DNA of 64,000 nt from Mytilus edulis (taxonomy: Eukaryota; Mollusca; Bivalvia; Mytilida; Mytilidae). Where the stretch lies: the NCBI RefSeq assembly GCF_963676685.1, contig NC_092350.1, positions 10,149,307 to 10,213,306 on the forward strand. The letters are read 5' to 3'. A program made the translations under genes and the position numbers. Below the pieces are notes generated by a model. That model was not told where the DNA came from, made no database searches, and saw only the letters and a program-made list of their open reading frames with translations. Shown here piece by piece: positions 1 through 11,434 of the stretch. How positions within the stretch are numbered: position 1 is the first letter of the stretch; each line of letters begins with the position of its first letter.

Positions 1-1598
1 GTTTTAAAAAAAATAATAATATACAATATATGCAAACTATGGCATGGTATTGGTTGCAAAAAATCTATATTTTTCATTTAAATGCAATATTTTATATTTA
101 ATTGGTATATTTCTTCATTTAAATGCAATATTTTTTCATTTGAATGGTATATTTTTTCATGTAGATGCAATATATTTTTATTCAAATGGTATAATTTTTC
201 ATTTAAATGGTATATTTTTTCATTTAAATGCAATATTTTTTATTCAGATGGTATAATTTTTCATTCAAATGGTATAATTTTTCATTCAAATGGTATAATT
301 TTCATTCAAATGCAATATTTTTTATTCAATTTGTATAAAATGTCATTTGAATGCAATATTTTTATTCAATTAGTATTTATGCAATAATTGCATCATGGGA
401 AATTCTTTGACGTCTTAAGGTCAAATTTGCAACAACGTTTTTGATTGGTCGGTATTATATTTTTTTTGGATTTTCTCCCCTTTCTAACTAAATTTGGAGT
501 TCGTGGGAGTTCGTGCACTGGCAATTAATGCCAATATTGGCCAGGTCGAGCAAAAAAGGCGAGTGACAAGTAATAATAATTAATTTGACACACAACTTGT
601 TCATGGATAGAAACAGATACATGCGTGCATTGCAAACACATCTCCAATAAAAACCCTTTCTGAAGAAACTCCCCTACAGTCTACACATTGAAATAAAAAT
701 ATATATATACATAGCCCTTTCCCCCTATAAGTCCAGATACATATTATCAGGGCCTATTTTTGTGCTACATGTATATTATTTTTAACGTTTCTTGATCCTC
801 AGAGACGTTGAAGGAGGGCAAACATGAAAAAAGAATAAAAAGCCTTCCAGGACGTTATAATTATTTGAACTAAGCTACCTCTTCTTTTGCTACATGAAGA
901 AAAAAAATCCCCTTATTACAACAGCAGAACCGGAGACCTCGTGACAAGTAGAGACATAAGCTGTTATACTCCGGAACTAGTTCTTTAATAAAGACAATTC
1001 AGGATAAATTGGAACCAGTTACTAACCCATGTTACAACAATAGTCCCATGACACAGGACTTCACTGTATGGGGCGTTCAAATTTAGATATTTGTATAGAG
1101 ATGTATATATGCGAGTATTGGCAGTAATGGTTATGGTGTGTGTGTGAGGGGAGGGTTTCAGATCAAAGATCGTTTCTATAATTCTATATCTTTTAGTTTT
1201 TACCATTTCACTATATTCTTTATCCTTTGATCTCTATTATATTTGTCCTAAACATGCGTGACATATTTGCCACTGGACATAAGGCAATCGAAAATCAATC
1301 AACTTATTCTGTATATTTTATCATTTCTTTATCATGTTATCTATAGGTTTGGTCCCGCCCCTTATCTATTTTTTGTTTATATATTTGATAATGCCATTGT
1401 TTTGGAAAAAAAGGTAGGGGCAAGGCGTTTTAAAAAACATATGAATGGGTCGCGTTTTTTTTTTTTTTGTTCTTCGGAAGTGAGCTGGAAGAAGTCTATT
1501 TCTTTTTCTTTTTTTTTTGCATTTGGAAGATCTTCTGGCTCTCTTTCATCTCTTCTTTTTTTGATAGGATATTAAGACGGCAGAGGCACATAACAAAC

Positions 1599-1703
1599 AT
1601 GGCGTCGTTTAGTATAAATGAAATTAATAAATTTATGAATGCAGATATATTAGAATGTGAGCTGTTTTATAAACGTTTTTATGGTATGACAGTAGGACGA
1701 TAA
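1599..1703 (+). CDS. Small ORF inside the long-inverted-repeat element
   Basis: A 34-residue frame begins with an ATG in a good context (AACATGGCG) and ends at TAA. The peptide starts MASFSINEINKFMNADILEC. No homology is recognised. It may be a remnant first exon of the element's own gene, since it lies in the interior and there is a GTATGA donor-like site near its end. It may equally be chance in AT-rich DNA. Confidence 0.2.
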   Translation: MASFSINEINKFMNADILECELFYKRFYGMTVGR

Positions 1704-2106
1704 GCTAGATAAATATAAGAACTACACGGACAATAACTGTTAAGGGACAATTATTTGATATTCTAGGGAAGGGATTTTGATTGATTAGTGTTTAACGCTA
1801 CTTTCAACACTATTGGGCTATTCCGTGGTGGTCAGTTTAACTTATAAATGAAGGATGGGGAAGGGAAGGGAGGGCATTATTATTCATTTCAATCTGTCGC
1901 TTATCATGCCTATTTTTCAGCTCTTACCAGGCAACCATATTCATCTATGAAATCCTTCTGTCCCCCACCCGAACAAATAAATAAATATAAAATGGCTCTT
2001 ATTTAACACAAGTTTAAATTGATTAATTGTATGTTGCTAATTTTAACACCCAGTGACAAATATTTCATGCTTGTTCATCAACAACACGAGTTTATAAGTC
2101 AGGTAT

Positions 2107-2290
2107 ATAACATAAAAACGAAGAGATGGAATGTGATTGCAAATAAGGCAACTATCCACCGGAGTTCAAAAATGAAGTGGATGTAAGCAATTATAGACAA
2201 TTGTAAGTCCTTCAACAATGACAAAAACCTGATACTGTAAAGTCGTCTATAAAAATCCCGACATGAAAATGTAAACAATTCAAACGAAAA
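2107..2290 (+). repeat. Mussel interspersed repeat, 'GAAGATGTGGTATGA' family, copy a
   Basis: Degenerate copy of a family seen many times in this window. The landmarks run in order: GAAGA-TG-TATGATTGC, AATGAGACAACT, CTCCAC, then an AAGTC..TTC-AACA stretch. It was inserted into the 31-4077 element. The family looks like a short non-autonomous element; class not determined. Confidence 0.5.
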
Positions 2291-2427
2291 AAACTAACAG
2301 CCTAATTATATATAACAAAACAATTTACAAACTATCAAATATGAGTCGAGACATAAACCAACGACAACCACTAAACTACAGGCTCCTGACCTGGGACAGG
2401 TAAATAAAGAATATGGCAAGGTTGATA

Positions 2428-2880
2428 TAGAAACGAAGATGTTGTATGATTGCAATGAGACAACTCTGCACAAGAGACCAAATGACATAGTAATCAACAG
2501 TTATAAATCACCGTACGGCCTTCGACTATAAGCTAAACCTACATCGCATAGTCAGCTATATAAAAGGCCCCGAAATCACAAATGTAAAAAAATTCAATCG
2601 AAAAAACTAACGGCCGAATTAATGTACAAAAAAATGAACGAACACAAATATGTATAACAAAGCAACAAACGACAACCACTGAATTACAGGCTCCTGACTT
2701 GGGACAAGCACATACATACAGAATGTGGCGGATTTAAACATGTTAGCGGGATCCCAAAATCCTCCCCCTAATCTGGGACAGCAGTGTAACAGTACAACAA
2801 CATGTTTGTGAGCACTCAATCCATCCAGAATCTGGAACGGTGGTGTAACAGTACAGTAAAATAACAACCTGTACAATCAG
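2428..2880 (+). repeat. Mussel interspersed repeat, long subtype
   Basis: Starts with the landmarks AGATGTTGTATGATTGC and AATGAGACAACT, continues through TAAAAGGCCCCGAAATCACA, and ends in a tail with ACAACCACTGAATTACAGG and CTCCTGACTTGGGACA. The same order recurs at 58385-58620. It lies inside the 31-4077 element, so it is a nested insertion. Confidence 0.65.
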
Positions 2881-3121
2881 TTGCAATTAGATTAACTCAA
2901 AAGATCGGAACGAGACACACACAAAAAAACTAATTTTAAGACAATAGACACAAAGCACCGACAAAAGAGTATTTGCAATTACTGGCTAAAAGCTCAAACC
3001 TAATAACAACTAGAACTGAAATAAATCTGGTTCTTCCAGATTGAGTTATCAAACAGTACACAACGCGCGACAAAGGATTTAAAAAAAAAGAAAAGAAAAC
3101 AGTCTGCGAAACGTCTAGTTT

Positions 3122-3325
3122 ACGTTGTATATAGATATAAGAAGATGTGGTATGAGTGCCGGTGAGACAACTTTTCATCCAAGTCATAATTTGTAAATGT
3201 AAACCATTATAGGTCAAAGTACGGTCTTCAACACGGAGCTTGGCTCAAACCGAACAGAAAGCTATAAAGGGCCCCAAAAAATGACTGGTGAAAAAACGAT
3301 TTTAAGTCTAATCTATTTTAAAAAA
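3122..3325 (+). repeat. Mussel interspersed repeat, 'GATATAAGAAGATGTGG' subtype
   Basis: Begins GATATAAGAAGATGTGGTAT and continues with GAGTGCC, TCATCCAAGTC, GGTCAAAGTACGGTCTTC, then AAAGGGCCCCAAAAAATGAC. Matching copies lie at 15563-15770 and 57649-58015. No coding potential. Confidence 0.7.
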
Positions 3326-4077
3326 AAGGTATACTTGCATTTAAATTAACATATACAATGGAAGTTTTTGAAAAGTGGCCCGAACGTTGTGACCATCGAA
3401 ATACAAGTTAGGACCACAAGATTTTAATAAAACAGCCAGTGCAGGACTCGCACGAACGCCATATTTAGTTAGAGGGGCGATATTCTGAAGCGTTTTTTTA
3501 ATTATTGGTCACCCATGTTTAGAAAGAAAGGGGAGAAATCCAAACAATTATCGACCAATCACAAACGTTGTTGCAAATTTGACCTTAAAACGTCAAAGAA
3601 TTTCCCATAATGCAATTATTGCATATAAATAAAAAAAAAACAACTATTATACCAATTGAATAAAAAAATATTGCATGCAAATGATTTTTTATACCAATTA
3701 TATAAAAAATATTGCATTTGAATGAAAATTATACTATCTGAATGAAAAATTATACCATTTGAATAAAAAATTATACCATTTGAATAAAAAATATTGCATT
3801 TAAATGAAAAAATATACCATTTAAATGAAAAATTATACCATTTGAATAAAAAATATTGCATCTAAATGAAAAAATATACCATTCAAATGAAAAAATATTG
3901 CATTTAAATGAAGAAATATACCAATTAAATATAAAATATTGCATTTAAATGAAGAAATATACCAATTAAATATAAAATGTTGCATTTAAATGAAGAAATA
4001 TACCAATTAAATATAAAATATTGCATTTAAATGAAAAATATCGAATTTTTGCAACCAATACCATACCATATAGCAAA

Positions 4078-4311
4078 CATTGGTTCACGGTGCAATTCGG
4101 GATACTGTATTAATCTTTAAAACACGCCAAATAAAATACAAAGTATAAATCTCCCTACGGGAGCCTTTCATGGCCTCCCAAATGAATTCTTTACTTCACC
4201 ATCAAAGACAGTTAAACTGAATTCCAAACAACATAAATATTTAACATTTATTCTCTTAAATGGGCACAAGTTGGCAGAACTTGAGTACGAGTTGGTAATA
4301 TAAAATGGTCG
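4078..4311. other. Unique flank, no gene seen
   Basis: AT-rich sequence between the large inverted-repeat element and the next LINE fragment. No open frame or repeat was recognised. Confidence 0.5.
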
Positions 4312-4790
4312 ATGTCAAGGTTGATTTTTGGTCTCGAATCAGTAGTACTAAAGAAAAAAGACTATGAGGAACTAAATCAATATCACAAGAAAGTTCAGAG
4401 CAGAATACATTCTCTCTGTGCAATATTGATTAGACTCGGCAGTATCCTGAGCAGAATACATTCTCTCTGTGCAATATTGATTAGACTCGGCAGTATCCGG
4501 AGAAATGACTGCATTGAAAAGGAAATTTGCATTCGTCGACATTAGTTAAAGATGACACTTCGAATAGCTGTTTTATCTATGCAAAGAAATTAATTGACCA
4601 GTATGATCTAACATACATTTTTAGGCTTATTGAAAATATGCCATCTCCAGCTGTATGGAGAACATGGTAAAACAGAAAATAACTGGCCACTGGAATAAAA
4701 TAGTGGAAAAAGATGCGGCAAATAAACCAAGTTTGGTATATCTAAACCGCACTGCAACACCTGGTACTTTCCACAAGAGAAACCGTGTTG
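4312..4790 (+). pseudogene. LINE reverse-transcriptase C-terminal fragment
   Basis: Two broken frames resemble the C-terminal part of the ORF2 of a non-LTR retrotransposon. The first reads LIFGLESVVLKKKDYEELN, a segment typical of the region after the reverse-transcriptase core. The second, about 4620-4790, reads IENMPSPAVWRTW then VKQKITGHWNK and SLVYLNRTATPGTFH. A 49-bp segment at about 4398-4497 is tandemly duplicated, which lengthens the first frame (RIHSLCAILIRLGSI appears twice). Endonuclease and catalytic core are absent, so this is a dead 5'-truncated copy. The family assignment rests on memory of mollusc LINE sequences. Confidence 0.6.
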
Positions 4791-4795
4791 ATCAA

Positions 4796-4876
4796 GAAGT
4801 AAAATTGAGAAAGGAAATGGGGAATGTGTCAAAGCGACAACAACCCGACCATAGAGCAGACAACAGCCGAACATAA
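4796..4876 (+). repeat. Short interspersed repeat fragment (GGGAATGTGTCAAAG family)
   Basis: Contains AAATGGGGAATGTGTCAAAG and CGACCATAGAGCAGACAAC. The same family appears on the other strand at 52380-52670 with a longer body. Non-coding. Confidence 0.7.
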
Positions 4877-4923
4877 CCCGTGTCTTGCCAACAACTGTTG
4901 TTTTTTTTTTAAAATAAATGAGT

Positions 4924-6165
4924 TTAGTTCCGATGCAAAGACCCTATAAGTGAATTAATATTAAAACCAAAATTTGCAATCTTTAATGACCTGACAACAG
5001 TATCGTAACTATATCCCTTCTTAATAAGTCTGTTTAAAGGTTTCGTAAGCTTTTGAGGTGAATACTGACATTTTTGTGCTTTGTAAAGAATAATACCATA
5101 AAAGATTGGATGTGAAATACCTGAACGTATAAGATGTCTGCATGTTGAGTTATATTTACGAATTATTTCCTTATACCGATGATAAAATTTAGTAAATGTT
5201 TTGACTAGTTTGTGATATCGAAAACCCTGGTGTAATAATTTTTCAGTAATACATAAATTTCTTTCGCTAAAATCTAATACGTTGTTACATACACGAGCGA
5301 ATCGTACAAGTTGAGGTATATAAACACTATAAGATGGTGACAAGGGAACGTCACCATCTAAAAATGAATAATTAATGATAGGAAATGAAAAACCATATCT
5401 TTTATCATAAATTTTTGTATTAAACTTCCCGTTAATGATATAGATATCAAGATCGAGGAAAGGGCAGTGGTCATTGTTAGTATAAGCTTTATTTAAAGTA
5501 AGTTCAACAAGATAAATTTCTTTAGTATACATACTGAAGTCGTCATTATTGAGAGCCAATTATCATCCAAATATCTAAAAATATTGTTAAATTTTTGTAT
5601 CAAATGTTGTTTCGATGGGTCTTTGCTGATTTTAGTCATACATTGTAACTCATAACAATACAAAAACAGGTCCGCAATAAGTGGTGAACAGTTAGTCCCC
5701 ATTGGAATTCATATAACTTGACGATATACGGAATCTCCAAGGCAAACAAAGATGTTATCAAGTAAAAATTCAAGCGCATATATAGTATCAAATCATGTCC
5801 AATTGACATAGTTCTTTTGTTTATTGCTACTAAAAAATGACCTAAAAGAGTTTGAACATATGTACTCGCATTCTGACTTTTTAAATGCCCAGTTAATTAG
5901 GGATGTGATTTTTTTCTTAATAAGAATATGAGGCAAAGTGGTATATATGGTAGAAAAATCAAAACTTTGAACAGATTCAAAATCACCAATATATGCATGC
6001 AATTTATCAAGTACTTCCAACGAGTTTTTGACACTCCAAAAGTAATTAATTTCACTATTTTTAAAAGCCTTATTTGAACAATTTATTATCAGGTTTTTTA
6101 TTGTACCAAATGTACTAGTAAGTAGAATAGACAAAAGGCATGTATCAGAGTTACAATTCAGCTAC
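4924..6165 (-). pseudogene. Decayed reverse transcriptase of a retroelement (three frames)
   Basis: Reading down the minus strand, three overlapping or adjacent frames form one reverse transcriptase. 6165-5793 has SVKNSLEVLDKLHAYIGDFE and FDFSTIYTTLPH, a motif A-like segment. 5702-5493 has MGTNCSPLIADLFLYCYE (motif B-like) and the YLDD box (motif C). 5559-4924 has the thumb/connection part with DKRYGFSFPI, VRFARVCNN and FRYHKLVKTFTKFYHRY. Frameshifts near 5700-5790 and 5500-5560 break it. The style (GTNCSPLIADL, YLDD) is unlike the FADD-type LINEs elsewhere in this window. It resembles a reverse transcriptase widespread in molluscs and perhaps related to Penelope-like elements; that placement is tentative. 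A second, shorter copy lies at 12590-13120. Confidence 0.75.
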
Positions 6166-6313
6166 CGGAGTATATAAATGTATACTACAGACAGATAGGT
6201 TCAAATTCTATGAAAACATATTTGTTCGTTGTATAGAAATTATTGAACGTTTTATATTAAAGTGTAAGACATTAAAAAATACTAGGAAACATTTTATTAA
6301 TAGATTAAAATAG
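6140..6313 (+). CDS. Unrecognised 57-residue ORF abutting the dead reverse transcriptase
   Basis: ATG at 6140, stop at 6311-6313. The first ten codons are antisense to the reverse-transcriptase remnant. After about 6165 the frame enters new sequence and reads VYKCILQTDRFKFYENIF then CIEIIERFILKC, ending in NRLK. The composition (charged, amphipathic) looks coding rather than random, but I do not recognise it. It may be part of another degraded element. Confidence 0.2.
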   Translation: MYQSYNSATGVYKCILQTDRFKFYENIFVRCIEIIERFILKCKTLKNTRKHFINRLK

Positions 6314-6650
6314 TTTGTAGAACACAACACAGTCATCTATTAAGTTGCATAACTTGAAGTGTAGTTGACTATTTTTACAGATGATAATAGACATCACGCA
6401 TCCGTCGTTACCAATGGTACTACACTCTGGTGAGATATTCCACCAGATAGAAACTTCTAGAGGATTGTGTTTTGCCTTACACCGGGAAAGATGTTCCAGG
6501 CTTGACTACTCCAAAAACTAATACTAATTTAAGACTTCCAGAAAACCAGGGGTTATTTTTGGAGTAGTTATTTTCCGAGAGGTAAATCTTTCTTAGAAGA
6601 TTTTAAACATGGGTTGAAAATTGGCATGTAGAAAGGTGATACATGTACAA
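6314..6650. other. No gene; short hairpin at about 6505-6572
   Basis: The stretch holds no convincing frame. At 6505-6572 the sequence CTACTCCAAAAACTA pairs with a later TTTTTGGAGTAGT, giving a small inverted repeat of about 68 bp that may be a miniature element. Confidence 0.4.
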
Positions 6651-6654
6651 TTCA

Positions 6655-6790
6655 CTGCAGTGGCGGTTCCAGAACGTTTCCTAAGGGGGCCCGTTCCAGT
6701 CATGCTTCACTGATTCCCTATATAATCAACCAATTTTTCCCACGAAAGGGGGGGGGGGGGGGCGGCCCCCCAGACACCCCTGGATCCGCT
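6655..6790. repeat. Interspersed repeat with poly-G tract
   Basis: Contains CAGTGGCGGTTCCAGAACG, a G run of 16 near 6747-6762 and a C-rich partner downstream. It looks like a common mussel repeat fragment. No coding signal. Confidence 0.45.
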
Positions 6791-6799
6791 TATGTTCAG

Positions 6800-7600
6800 G
6801 ACATACATGGTTTCTATGAAGTTAAACTTAAGGTAAAATATTTAGAAAGCTGTGAAAATTGCAAAATTTGATTGAACAGATAGTGATTTTTAATTGGTGG
6901 TCTGACATCTTAATCCAAGGGCTAGGTGCGCTTAGTAGTCGATTTTTACCTTTTAGTCCTTTTATCTTTTCACGTCACGCCAGTTTAAAGTTTTTATTAA
7001 GATTAAATAAATGGATTAATTAGAGAAATCCCCAAAACTGCCCATGGAAATGCCCAAAGGGCAAAACGTTCGGATAAATGAAGACGGACAATAGAAAATT
7101 AATCTCCATTCCTGAAAAATAATGGAGAGTTTGAACAAAAGATTTACGTCACAGGTAGAGAAATCCTGTGGCATTAAAATTTTTAAATACAATATCTTAA
7201 CGGCTAACTGACTAATTTTAAGGATAAGTTTTAAGATTAAGATTATGTCTATCATATTGTTTGGATGATATAAAGAAGAGGTAATTTTATAGTGGAAGCT
7301 AACAGAGACAGTTGTTGGATAGTAACTGGATGTTTTAATTCACATGAGAAATATACTTTTTAATTGTGAAGTTCTGTGATTGGATAAGAACGACTTTTAA
7401 CTCTAATTATTATAGTGTGACTTTTATGTTATGAGCATATAGAACAAGGTGATTATACATACATGTAGCGGGATCCCAGTCTAACAGAGACAAGGAAAGG
7501 TTGTTTCAAAGCCTCGGAGTTCGTCTTATTCACCCTTTTCAAAAGACCCCTTCTAAACACGTTCTTTGTTCTGTAAAGTGACAGTTTCCATAATTAAGAG
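6800..7600. other. Upstream region of the next gene, nothing definite
   Basis: AT-rich sequence with no supported gene. A GTGATTGGATAAG segment near 7376 contains an inverted CCAAT-like core and lies about 230 bp before the first ATG, but I cannot tell whether it is a promoter element. Confidence 0.3.
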
Positions 7601-7607
7601 ATTGACA

Positions 7608-8050
7608 ATGCCACAACAAGCACCAGCTTTAGTATTACCGGTTGGATTTGAAAACATTTTAAACTTAGATCCGACGTACGATCTTCCATGTCCAACATGC
7701 CAGCCGAATAGCCTTGAAGCATTTGAGATTGAGTTGGTGAAATGGCAAGATCTCGAAAGCCACGCGTGCAAACCTCTTATTAATGCAGTTCTCGAAAACG
7801 ATTCGTCGTATATCGATTATGAACATTTCTATAGGAGTTCGATAGTATCTGTCTATCATTCGTATCTTCATATAGGTGATGATTCTGTAAGAACCAGCCT
7901 GTCCTGTTATCGAATCGTGCAGACTAAATTAATTGCTCTTCTTACCACAATTGACAAGGTTGTGGAAGAAGCCCCAGAAGATGGACCATATGCTGAAGTT
8001 GGGAAACGATTACAGAATTTATTTATGGAAGAAGATGAATTTCAGCCTTT
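7608..8050 (+). CDS. First coding exon of an unrecognised acidic protein
   Basis: The first ATG in the frame is at 7608 and encodes 147 full codons, beginning MPQQAPALVLPVGFENILNL. The frame would end in TAA just past 8050, but that TAA lies inside a good splice donor (TT|GTAAGT), so I place the exon end at 8050 in phase 2. The protein has a Cys pair (PCPTC) near residue 27, a helical middle section and an acidic end (FMEEDEFQP). There is no signal peptide or membrane segment, and I do not recognise the family. Codon use and the long clean frame in AT-rich DNA argue that it is real. Two downstream exons, at 12168 and 13757, both fit this phase. It could be an intronless gene ending at 8053 if the donor is not used. 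Confidence 0.65.
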
Positions 8051-8230
8051 GTAAGTTTTATTGCAATACAAATTCTAATTGAAGAATTAAATTTCCTCAA
8101 AATCTGTATGATACTATCAGCTCGCATGTAATTTTGATTTACATTGTGAATTTGTCACATGCATCAGTTTTAAGGACAAGCTGACTCCTCTAAATCTCCT
8201 GAGTGCATTGTTTTCACATACATTATTCTT

Positions 8231-9757
8231 TAGTCCAAATGATTATGACGTCTTAATTAAAAGGCTATTTTGTCATTTTTTCTGTGACGCTTTCCTATGA
8301 CATTGTATGAAGACATCACAGAAATTAAAAGGCAGTTACTATTTTGCCGGCACCGGCAAAACAGCAATTTTGTTATTTTCCCGGCGCTGATTAAAATATC
8401 TTAAATTAAGCCGGAAAAATAGCTAATTTCTGTAGAAATGGGTATTTGACCGGCACCAGAAATATTTAGTGAATTTGTTGTTGGTGCTGGAAAAATAGAA
8501 AAATGTGTTATTTTGCTGGCATCAGGTAAGCGGAAGCAAAGTTAAAAATTATTTTGTTTACACAAATAACTGACTTTTATTTTCAAAAGCAAGTTAAATT
8601 TAAACATTTATTTTTTATTTTTGAAGCTATGTGATTGACTTTGTTATATTGTATAATATTTTATCAAAATATGATGCAATGGGACTTTCACCGACTGGTT
8701 TTAACAATATTAATTACAACTACATGTTAAGATATGAATTCATTGCAACAAATGAATGCTCAATATTTTTATTTTGTTTTTATCTTTTCTTGTTATACAT
8801 TCTAATAGTTATTTATACTTTGACTGATAAATGTTTTTAAACCATTATATGTGTTTCAAACGATGTAATAAGCTGTTTACTTATTTAACTACTGGTACAC
8901 TAGTAATTATTTGATTCTTTTATGTTGACAGTGCACATTTTCATATTACTTTCAAAAGTAAATATCAAAGGAGTAGGTCCGGTAAGACCCCTTTTTGGCC
9001 CCAAAATATAACAGTTTTACAAAATTGTTAAAATGTAAACTTTTAGTTATTTATTGGACAGTTGAATGCTTCTGCTACATAAATATGGGCAGTTTTTGAC
9101 AATACAATGCACATATATCGGGTTGTAGCACCATAAAGTCATGCTAAATTACTGAAATCTTCAAAATTCTATCATTTTAGTTAAATTTGAGACGGTTTCC
9201 TTGTAAAACGAAAGTGGCCGCATTCGTGTTCATCCTTAATATTGAAATGTAAGTTGTATTTTATGATAATACATAACATATATAAAGGTTGAGGATGAAC
9301 ACGGATGCGGCCACTTTCATTTTTGACAAAAACCATCTCAAAAGTGACGTTTTTTGGCATATTTGAGAGATTTTTCATATTTGAGCTTGAATCGGATCGT
9401 TTTTAATGACTAAATCAGTCAAAATCTTTTACTTATACTAATTAAATCAAGTGAAATAGACACTTAAGTCTTTAAAAAGTGGGCAAAATCTTTCGTCAGA
9501 TGAAACTGAAATTTGAGGCCAAAATGAGTCCTTACCGGACCTACTCCTTTCACTAATATAAATACAATATTTATACTAATCACAAAAAACCTACAAATTA
9601 ACAAATTCACTATATAGCTGGTGCTGGCAAATCAGCCATGTCTATATAGAATAGGCTATCTTGCTGGTTTGAATAAGGATATTTTAATCAGATTCGTCAA
9701 AATAGCCACTGCCAAAAAAGCCTTTCAAGATATCATAATTATTTGGACTATATAATT
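8231..9757. mobile_element. Element with TAGTCCAAAT...ATTTGGACTA ends and GCCGGC motifs
   Basis: The left end reads TAGTCCAAATGATTATGA and the right end CATAATTATTTGGACTA, an inverted match of about 17-22 bases. Inside each end are degenerate palindromic motifs such as TTTGCCGGCACCGGCAAA (8342-8365, and decayed forms at 8395-8530 and 9615-9720). No transposase is seen. A separate miniature element at 8967-9550 sits inside it. A compact relative with the same ends is at 55126-55242, and a related end lies near 840-880. It occupies the intron after the 7608 exon. Confidence 0.55.
8967..9550. mobile_element. MITE-like element with AGGAGTAGGTCCGGTAAG ends
   Basis: The left end AAAGGAGTAGGTCCGGTAAG is matched as reverse complement by CTTACCGGACCTACTCCTTT at the right end. 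Inner sequence GGCCCCAAAATATAAC and TTTGAGGCCAAAATGAG is also roughly mirrored. The interior has an inverted pair around GTGGCCGCATTCGTGTTCAT and ATGAACACGGATGCGGCCAC at about 9210-9312. A diverged second copy lies at 45931-46473. No coding capacity. Confidence 0.75.
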
Positions 9758-10523
9758 ATTCTTCAAATAATATGAAGAAAAAAATCCTATACCTTTATCA
9801 AATTTGTCCTATTTTCTGTGTACGAGAAACCATGTATGTCTTTGAGAGACAAGTTATTTTTTGCTTTTTCTATTTTTTGCAATATCCTTAATAAAAATAG
9901 AATAAGGAAAAAGATCACTAGCTACGAGATATAGAAAAAAATCTAAAATACGATTATATTTGGTTCAATCATTTATGAAATTGAAATAGTGAAATAATCA
10001 TTCGCTTTTGTCAGCCAGTATGGTTCAATTTTGTCAAAATAAGATAAGAAACATTGATGATGAATTTTTCACTTGCAAGTGAATAATTCGACCTCATTAA
10101 ATCCATATTCATATGAACTTCAATGCAATTCGTTAGCTAGAGATGAATAAAGCATGCACTGTCTGTGTTCAGTTATTTAAAGGAAAAGAATGTCAACTTT
10201 GAAAGAGAAACAAGGTAAATCACTTGATTGACTGGTTCGATCCACAAAAAAATCAATCTTATAACAGGTAGAAACGATGGTTAACATATATTTTGATCTA
10301 TAATATGAAATTAAACAGACCTAGAAAAATCAAATTGCACGAGTTTAGATATCTATTAATATCTATGTTTATGTTTTTATCGCTTATGTGGCCATCGGAG
10401 GTCAACTAGATAGTTAGCTAGATAGCATCTAGACTAAAAAAAAAAACAACAGTAAACGAAGCTACATTTTATGGAGCCCTTTCCCTGTAAATTGTTTGTT
10501 TTAGACTTTTTATAATTTGGATA
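9758..10523. other. Intron sequence, no feature recognised
   Basis: AT-rich DNA within the presumed intron after the 7608 exon. No open frame, hairpin or repeat is strong enough to annotate. Confidence 0.4.
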
Positions 10524-11359
10524 AATAAACTCATCATAGATACCAGGACTAAATTGTATATATACGCCAGACGCGCGTTTTGTCTACAAAAGATTCATCA
10601 GTTACGCTCGAATCCAAAAAAGTTTTTAAAAAAAGCCAAATAAAGTACGAAGTTGAAGAGCATTGAGATCCAAAATTCCTAAAAGTGTTGCAAAATACAG
10701 CTAAAGTAATCTACGCCTGAGGTAGAAAAGCCTTAGTATTTCAAAAAATTCAAAATTTTGTAAACAGTTAATTTATAAATATAATAATATCAATGATAAT
10801 TCATGTCAGCACAAAAAGTCTGACTACTGGGCTTGTGATACCCTCGGGGAAATAAATCTCCACCAGCAGTGGCATCGACCCAGTGGTTGTAAATAAACTC
10901 ATCATAGATATCAGGACTAAATTGTATATATACGCCAGACGCGCATTTCGTCTACAAAAGACTCATCAGTTACGCTCGAATCCAAAAAAGTTTAAAAAAA
11001 AAAGCCAAATAAAGTACGAAGTTGAAGAGCATTGAGATCCAAAATTCCTAAAAGTGTTGCCAAATACAGCTAAGGTAATCTACGCCTGAGGTAGAAAAGC
11101 CTTAGTATTTCAAAAAATTCAAAATTTTGTAAACAGTTGATTTATAAATATAACAATATCAATGATAATTCATCTCAGCTCAAAAAGTGCTGACTACTGG
11201 GCTTGTGATACCCTCGGGGAAATATATCTCCACCAGCAGTGGCATCGACCCAGTGGTTGTAAATAAACTCATCATAGATACCAGGACTAAATTTTATATA
11301 TACGCCAGACGCGCGTTTCGTATACAAAAGACTCATCAGTTACGCTCGAATCCAAAAAA

Positions 11360-11401
<42 letters not shown>

Positions 11402-11434
11402 CCAAATAAAGTACGAAGTTGAAGAGCATTGAGA
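10524..11434 (+). repeat. Tandem 368-bp interspersed repeat, about 2.5 copies
   Basis: The unit starts AATAAACTCATCATAGATA and recurs at 10524, 10892 and 11262, spacings of 368 and 370. Each unit contains ACGCCAGACGCGC and ends AGCAGTGGCATCGACCCAG. The third copy is cut short and contains an A run of nearly 40 at 11363-11400. A reversed partial copy is at 17277-17512. I recall this family as very common in mussels. Open frames here are by-products. Confidence 0.8.

Larger units (their letters stand above)
31..4077. mobile_element. Large DNA element with ~500-650 bp terminal inverted repeats
   Basis: The left end (about 31-523) is repeated as reverse complement at about 3436-4077. Both ends carry the same order of blocks: an outer block with GGTATTGGTTGCAAA, then a run of short degenerate units alternating TGCAATATTTTT with GGTATAATTTTTCATT, then a unique block containing TTTGACCTTAAAACGTCAAA or its equivalent, and finally a block around GTTCGTGC...GCACTGGC. 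Such long matched ends mark a cut-and-paste or foldback element. The interior (about 530-3430) has no recognisable transposase, so this copy looks non-autonomous, and it has itself received other repeat insertions. Superfamily not determined and no target duplication resolved. Confidence 0.8.

Noticed and set aside
44..387. Two overlapping Phe/Asn/Ile-rich ORFs, and the similar one at 3616-3861
   Set aside because: They are translations of the short AT-rich units in the inverted ends of the 31-4077 element.
1258..1575. 105-codon Phe/Ser-rich frame
   Set aside because: It is driven by T and TTC runs; only the shorter ATG frame at 1599 was kept, at low confidence.
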